Of a DNA stretch of 20,305 nucleotides, positions 18,139 through 20,305 are shown in pieces. Position numbers and translations under genes: made by a program. The stretch's first letter is position 1, and every line of letters begins with the position of its first letter. A model generated the notes under the pieces. It ran no database searches, was not told the origin of the DNA, and saw nothing but the letters and a program-made list of their open reading frames with translations. The stretch lies in assembly GCA_026419775.2 (NCBI GenBank), contig JAOPGA020000311.1:1-20305 (forward strand). The letters run 5' to 3'. Source of the stretch: Acrasis kona (lineage: Eukaryota > Heterolobosea > Eutetramitea > Acrasida > Acrasidae).

Positions 18139-19282
18139 GATTACAAAACACACAACATGTCGCGTGCGTATCCAATGGGACATTCAACAATAAGCGAAAT
18201 CTCTTTGACTTCGCTGTAGAATATCCATATGTACTTGACCTATCAATAAGCTCATCAAAGCTGATAGCAAATTTGGATGCGTTAAGGAGGATCTTAAAAG
18301 AAGAATCTGCACAAGGTAGTTTCTTCCGAGAAATTTGGACATCCACTAAGAAGGTGAAGAAGCAGACATCAATTCCGTGGGACCGTTAGCTTTGAAAAGA
18401 GAGGATCTAAACACACTTGATGCCAACAAAAAATTAGGCGACTCGTTATATGATGGAATCTGTCGCTTATGGTTCACTGTCAACCAACAAGTACAAATGC
18501 GGGTAAGTTACAACACATCACATCACTTATAATAACCCTTAGAAATTGTTGTTTGATATATCCTCTTACCGCAGGTACATTAACGACAAGATGACTTTTG
18601 AGTTTCCGGACATCACACGTTTGTTCACATCAGATAACCTCCTGCACGAAAGACGGTTTGACAAAATTTTGTTTGTTGTTAAAGAGCCTAGCCACTATTC
18701 GTTAGTGTTGGTGGAAATAAAAGACAGTGAAAAGTACATCTTTGTTTACGCGATCAACACTCTGTGTCAATGCGCTACAAACAGCATGCAACGGGTTGCA
18801 GAGTATTGTGTACAGCGATACAAATATGAAACAAATGGTGGTTCCGATTATACATTCAAGTACCGAAATATACCTACGCCAGAGCAGCCTGATGATTGGT
18901 CGTGTGGGCCAAGATCGTTGATCAATTTATCTATTATCAAAGATAGCATCAAGAGTGGTATCAATTTTGATTTGCACAATGTGCAAATCGAATATGATTC
19001 AGATAGTGTTAATGATGTGATTGGTATCATTAATAGCAATTATAATGAATACTTTGATCATTATGCACACCCTCAGTGCCAGAAACTCCGACCAAAAAGA
19101 CACCCGCAAAGTTCAAGTCACTCAAGTCCCCTGGCTCACATCCACAGAAGCCTGCTCTGCCAAAACGGATCACTTTTGCGAAGGATGATGATTTGGATAG
19201 TTTGGCAAAGGAGGTAAAAAGTTTGAAACGAAAAAGTACACCACATAACGGAGAGCCAAAAAAGAAAAAGCATAAAAATTGA
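18139..19282 (+). pseudogene. Ulp1/SENP-like C48 cysteine protease, intron and frame breaks
   Basis: The family removes SUMO/ubiquitin-like tags; in transposons its role is unproven. The exon from 18139 reads NKRNLFDFAVEYPYVLDLSI and onward to a TAG at 18387. One frame over, at 18386, it continues DLNTLDANKKLGDSLYDGIC, the helix region before the catalytic core. A donor CGG/GTAAGT at 18503 and acceptor TACCGCAG at 18574 mark a 72-bp intron. Joining these needs a one-base correction, while an acceptor at 18590 keeps frame. The main frame (open 18546-19217) has the catalytic order His (EPSHYSLVLVEI, codon 18693), Asn in YAINTL where Asp is usual, Gln in EQPDDWSCGPR, and Cys (codon 18903). After about 19075 the frame shifts to a Lys/Pro-rich tail ending KKKKHKN, a likely nuclear localisation signal. 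Confidence 0.7.
18503..18574 (+). other. Probable intron in the protease gene
   Basis: Donor GTAAGT and pyrimidine-rich acceptor TCCTCTTACCGCAG lie between two segments of the same domain. The length of 72 bp is normal for compact introns. The frame mismatch of one base leaves the exact acceptor open. Confidence 0.55.
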
Positions 19283-19365
19283 TTTGCATTTAAATTGTTT
19301 GTGAAGTTATGTTCTATATACAAACTGGCAAATTAATTATTATTTATAGCATTATCCTGGTATTG

Positions 19366-19904
19366 ATTGATGTGAGAACCTTCGCTATTATAGCCACACT
19401 GTATTTGCCCTTGTAAGAGGTTATGTCAATGAGCGCTTAAAGTTGTCCGTTTAATCAACCGAAAAGTATCAAACATGATGATGAACAAACTTAATGAAAA
19501 GCAACAAAGCTGTGAATCAAACGCAACGTGGAGGCAAGGATGTGAGTAGCAGAACCTGCAGCGAACATCATTTCACAGGCAAGTAGCAGAACCTGTAGCC
19601 CCTGTGACTTGCCAAATAACAACAACAGCTCTCAACGACGTGCGCTACCGGAAGTTGGTAGTTATGAGACTCCAGAACCAAAGAAGAGGAGAGGAATGAT
19701 AATCGGAGGTTTAATGATCTTGTCCGCCATTATAAGAAGGAACTTAAAGATTTTAAGACTGAGGTGGTTGCGTCTGTTAAGTTGAAAACCATTATTGAGA
19801 AGACTGTCCCTAAGAAAAAGGTATGTATTTTGATTTACATTTCTTAATTTAAAAGATGGCCTCACACGAAAGTTACAAGGACTATAGTGAGAGAACTATT
19901 TTCA
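19366..19904 (+). repeat. Right copy of long inverted repeat (oxygenase leader and first exons)
   Basis: Matches the minus strand of 4237-4598. It is the longer copy. It keeps an internal stretch around 19691-19824, coding in character and ending in a GTATGT donor, that the left copy has lost. It also has a tandem AGTAGCAGAACCTG segment (about 19546 and 19583) present once in the left copy. The inner limit is sharp at ATTGATGTGAG (19366). Confidence 0.85.
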
Positions 19905-20292
19905 AGGATGCGGATGGAAAGGATCTGCTGTTGTACTTCCCAGAATTCTTTACCGCTAAAGAGAACCTACTTTTAAAAGCGAACTTGAGCGGAATTGCCT
20001 ACCGGTGATTTCACTGACGGCAGGTTCTGTGTTCCTCCTGAATGCCAGGTTCAGTTACAAAGCTGGGGATTTATTCCTGTTCCGTTCGAGTCCTCTTCAC
20101 CATTGTGTTGATAAATGGGAGGGCAGGAGCAGGTATTCTATTGTTCACTTCTTTCACCAAAAATTGATAGACGACCTTGATGTTGAAGGAGTGGATGAAC
20201 CGTTATTTATCAAAAGGGCACAGAAGTTTCTAGAGCTTTATTCCGACCAAGAGCCCGACTATCAAGATGATGATGACGGAGATGAATGTTGA
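19475..20292 (+). pseudogene. 2OG-Fe(II) oxygenase-like gene, decayed
   Basis: Leader ATGs lie at 19475-19483 (MMMNKLNEKQQSCESN). Later protein-like parts are PNNNNSSQRRALPEVGSYET (from 19579), RRFNDLVRHYKKELKDFKTE (frame 0, to 19820) and, after a GTATGT donor and AAAAG acceptor (19821-19855), SYKDYSERTIFKDADGKDLL from 19856. A TGA stops this at 20006. In the next frame comes PTGDFTDGRFCVP. One frame further, YKAGDLFLFRSSPLHHCVDK and GRSRYSIVHFFHQ. The order GDF-GG-like, GD-LF, HH and R-x-S matches the second half of the double-stranded beta-helix of 2-oxoglutarate/Fe(II) dioxygenases, giving the distal His and the 2OG-binding Arg. The HxD half is absent between the N-terminal helix and GDF, so a piece is deleted. 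Such oxygenases occur beside large DNA transposons. The gene ends at TGA 20290-20292. Confidence 0.6.
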
Positions 20293-20297
20293 ATAAA
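20292..20297 (+). promoter_or_regulatory. AATAAA hexamer overlapping the oxygenase stop
   Basis: TGAATAAA: the last base of the stop codon is the first of the hexamer. It is a plausible polyadenylation signal. Confidence 0.4.
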
Positions 20298-20305
20298 TGT
20301 ATTTT

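Noticed and set aside
18101-18346. Minus-strand 81-codon open frame
   Set aside because: Antisense shadow of the first recognised C48 protease exon.
4599-19365. Whole interval as a Polinton/Maverick
   Set aside because: Size, long inverted repeats and a cysteine protease would fit, but there is no protein-primed DNA polymerase B, retroviral-like integrase, packaging ATPase or capsid gene. The repeats also contain outward-facing gene starts.

Overview
This is AT-rich eukaryotic DNA, almost certainly a transposon-dense accessory region. It has spliceosomal-type GT...AG boundaries, AATAAA hexamers at gene ends, low-complexity CAA runs, two single-base N calls, and several DNA-transposon protein families that have been broken by stops and frameshifts. 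The FLYWCH plus MULE combination is common in invertebrate animals. Short introns and the oxygenase/transposon association also occur in fungi, so I do not name a species. I see no rRNA, tRNA, CRISPR array or bacterial operon structure.

Layout. (1) 1-480: the 5' part of an unrecognised gene on the minus strand, running off the left edge. (2) 763-1041: a cysteine-rich terminal exon, minus strand. (3) About 1650-4010: an array of roughly 205-bp repeats. Each unit contains its own palindromic arms, and a small insertion sits near the array's right end. (4) 4237-4598 and 19366-19904: two inverted copies of one sequence, enclosing about 14.8 kb. Both carry the 5' part of a gene pointing outward, away from the enclosed DNA. 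(5) 4876-8407: a DUF7869-type transposase-like gene, then an unknown 264-aa ORF and a broken gene. (6) 8634-12422: a 3.8-kb DNA transposon with near-identical 160-bp terminal inverted repeats. It holds a broken minus-strand MULE-like transposase. (7) 12430-14460: a heavily decayed plus-strand gene with a transposase-like tail and an intact antisense ORF inside it. (8) 15233-17519: an Asn-rich, FLYWCH-MULE transposase, nearly intact. (9) 18139-19282: a Ulp1/C48-family cysteine protease with an intron and frame breaks. (10) 19475-20292: a decayed 2-oxoglutarate/Fe(II) oxygenase at the right edge.

How it fits together (inference). At least three transposase families lie side by side or nested. 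Two accessory enzymes occur with them: a SUMO-protease-like C48 peptidase and a 2OG-Fe(II) dioxygenase. Both enzyme types are known passengers or neighbours of large eukaryotic DNA transposons. The inverted oxygenase-leader copies make the 4.2-19.9 kb interval look like either one large composite element or two divergent copies of one element with later insertions between them. Most proteins carry at least one lesion, so much of the window is probably a transposon graveyard. Some lesions could be sequencing errors or unrecognised introns.
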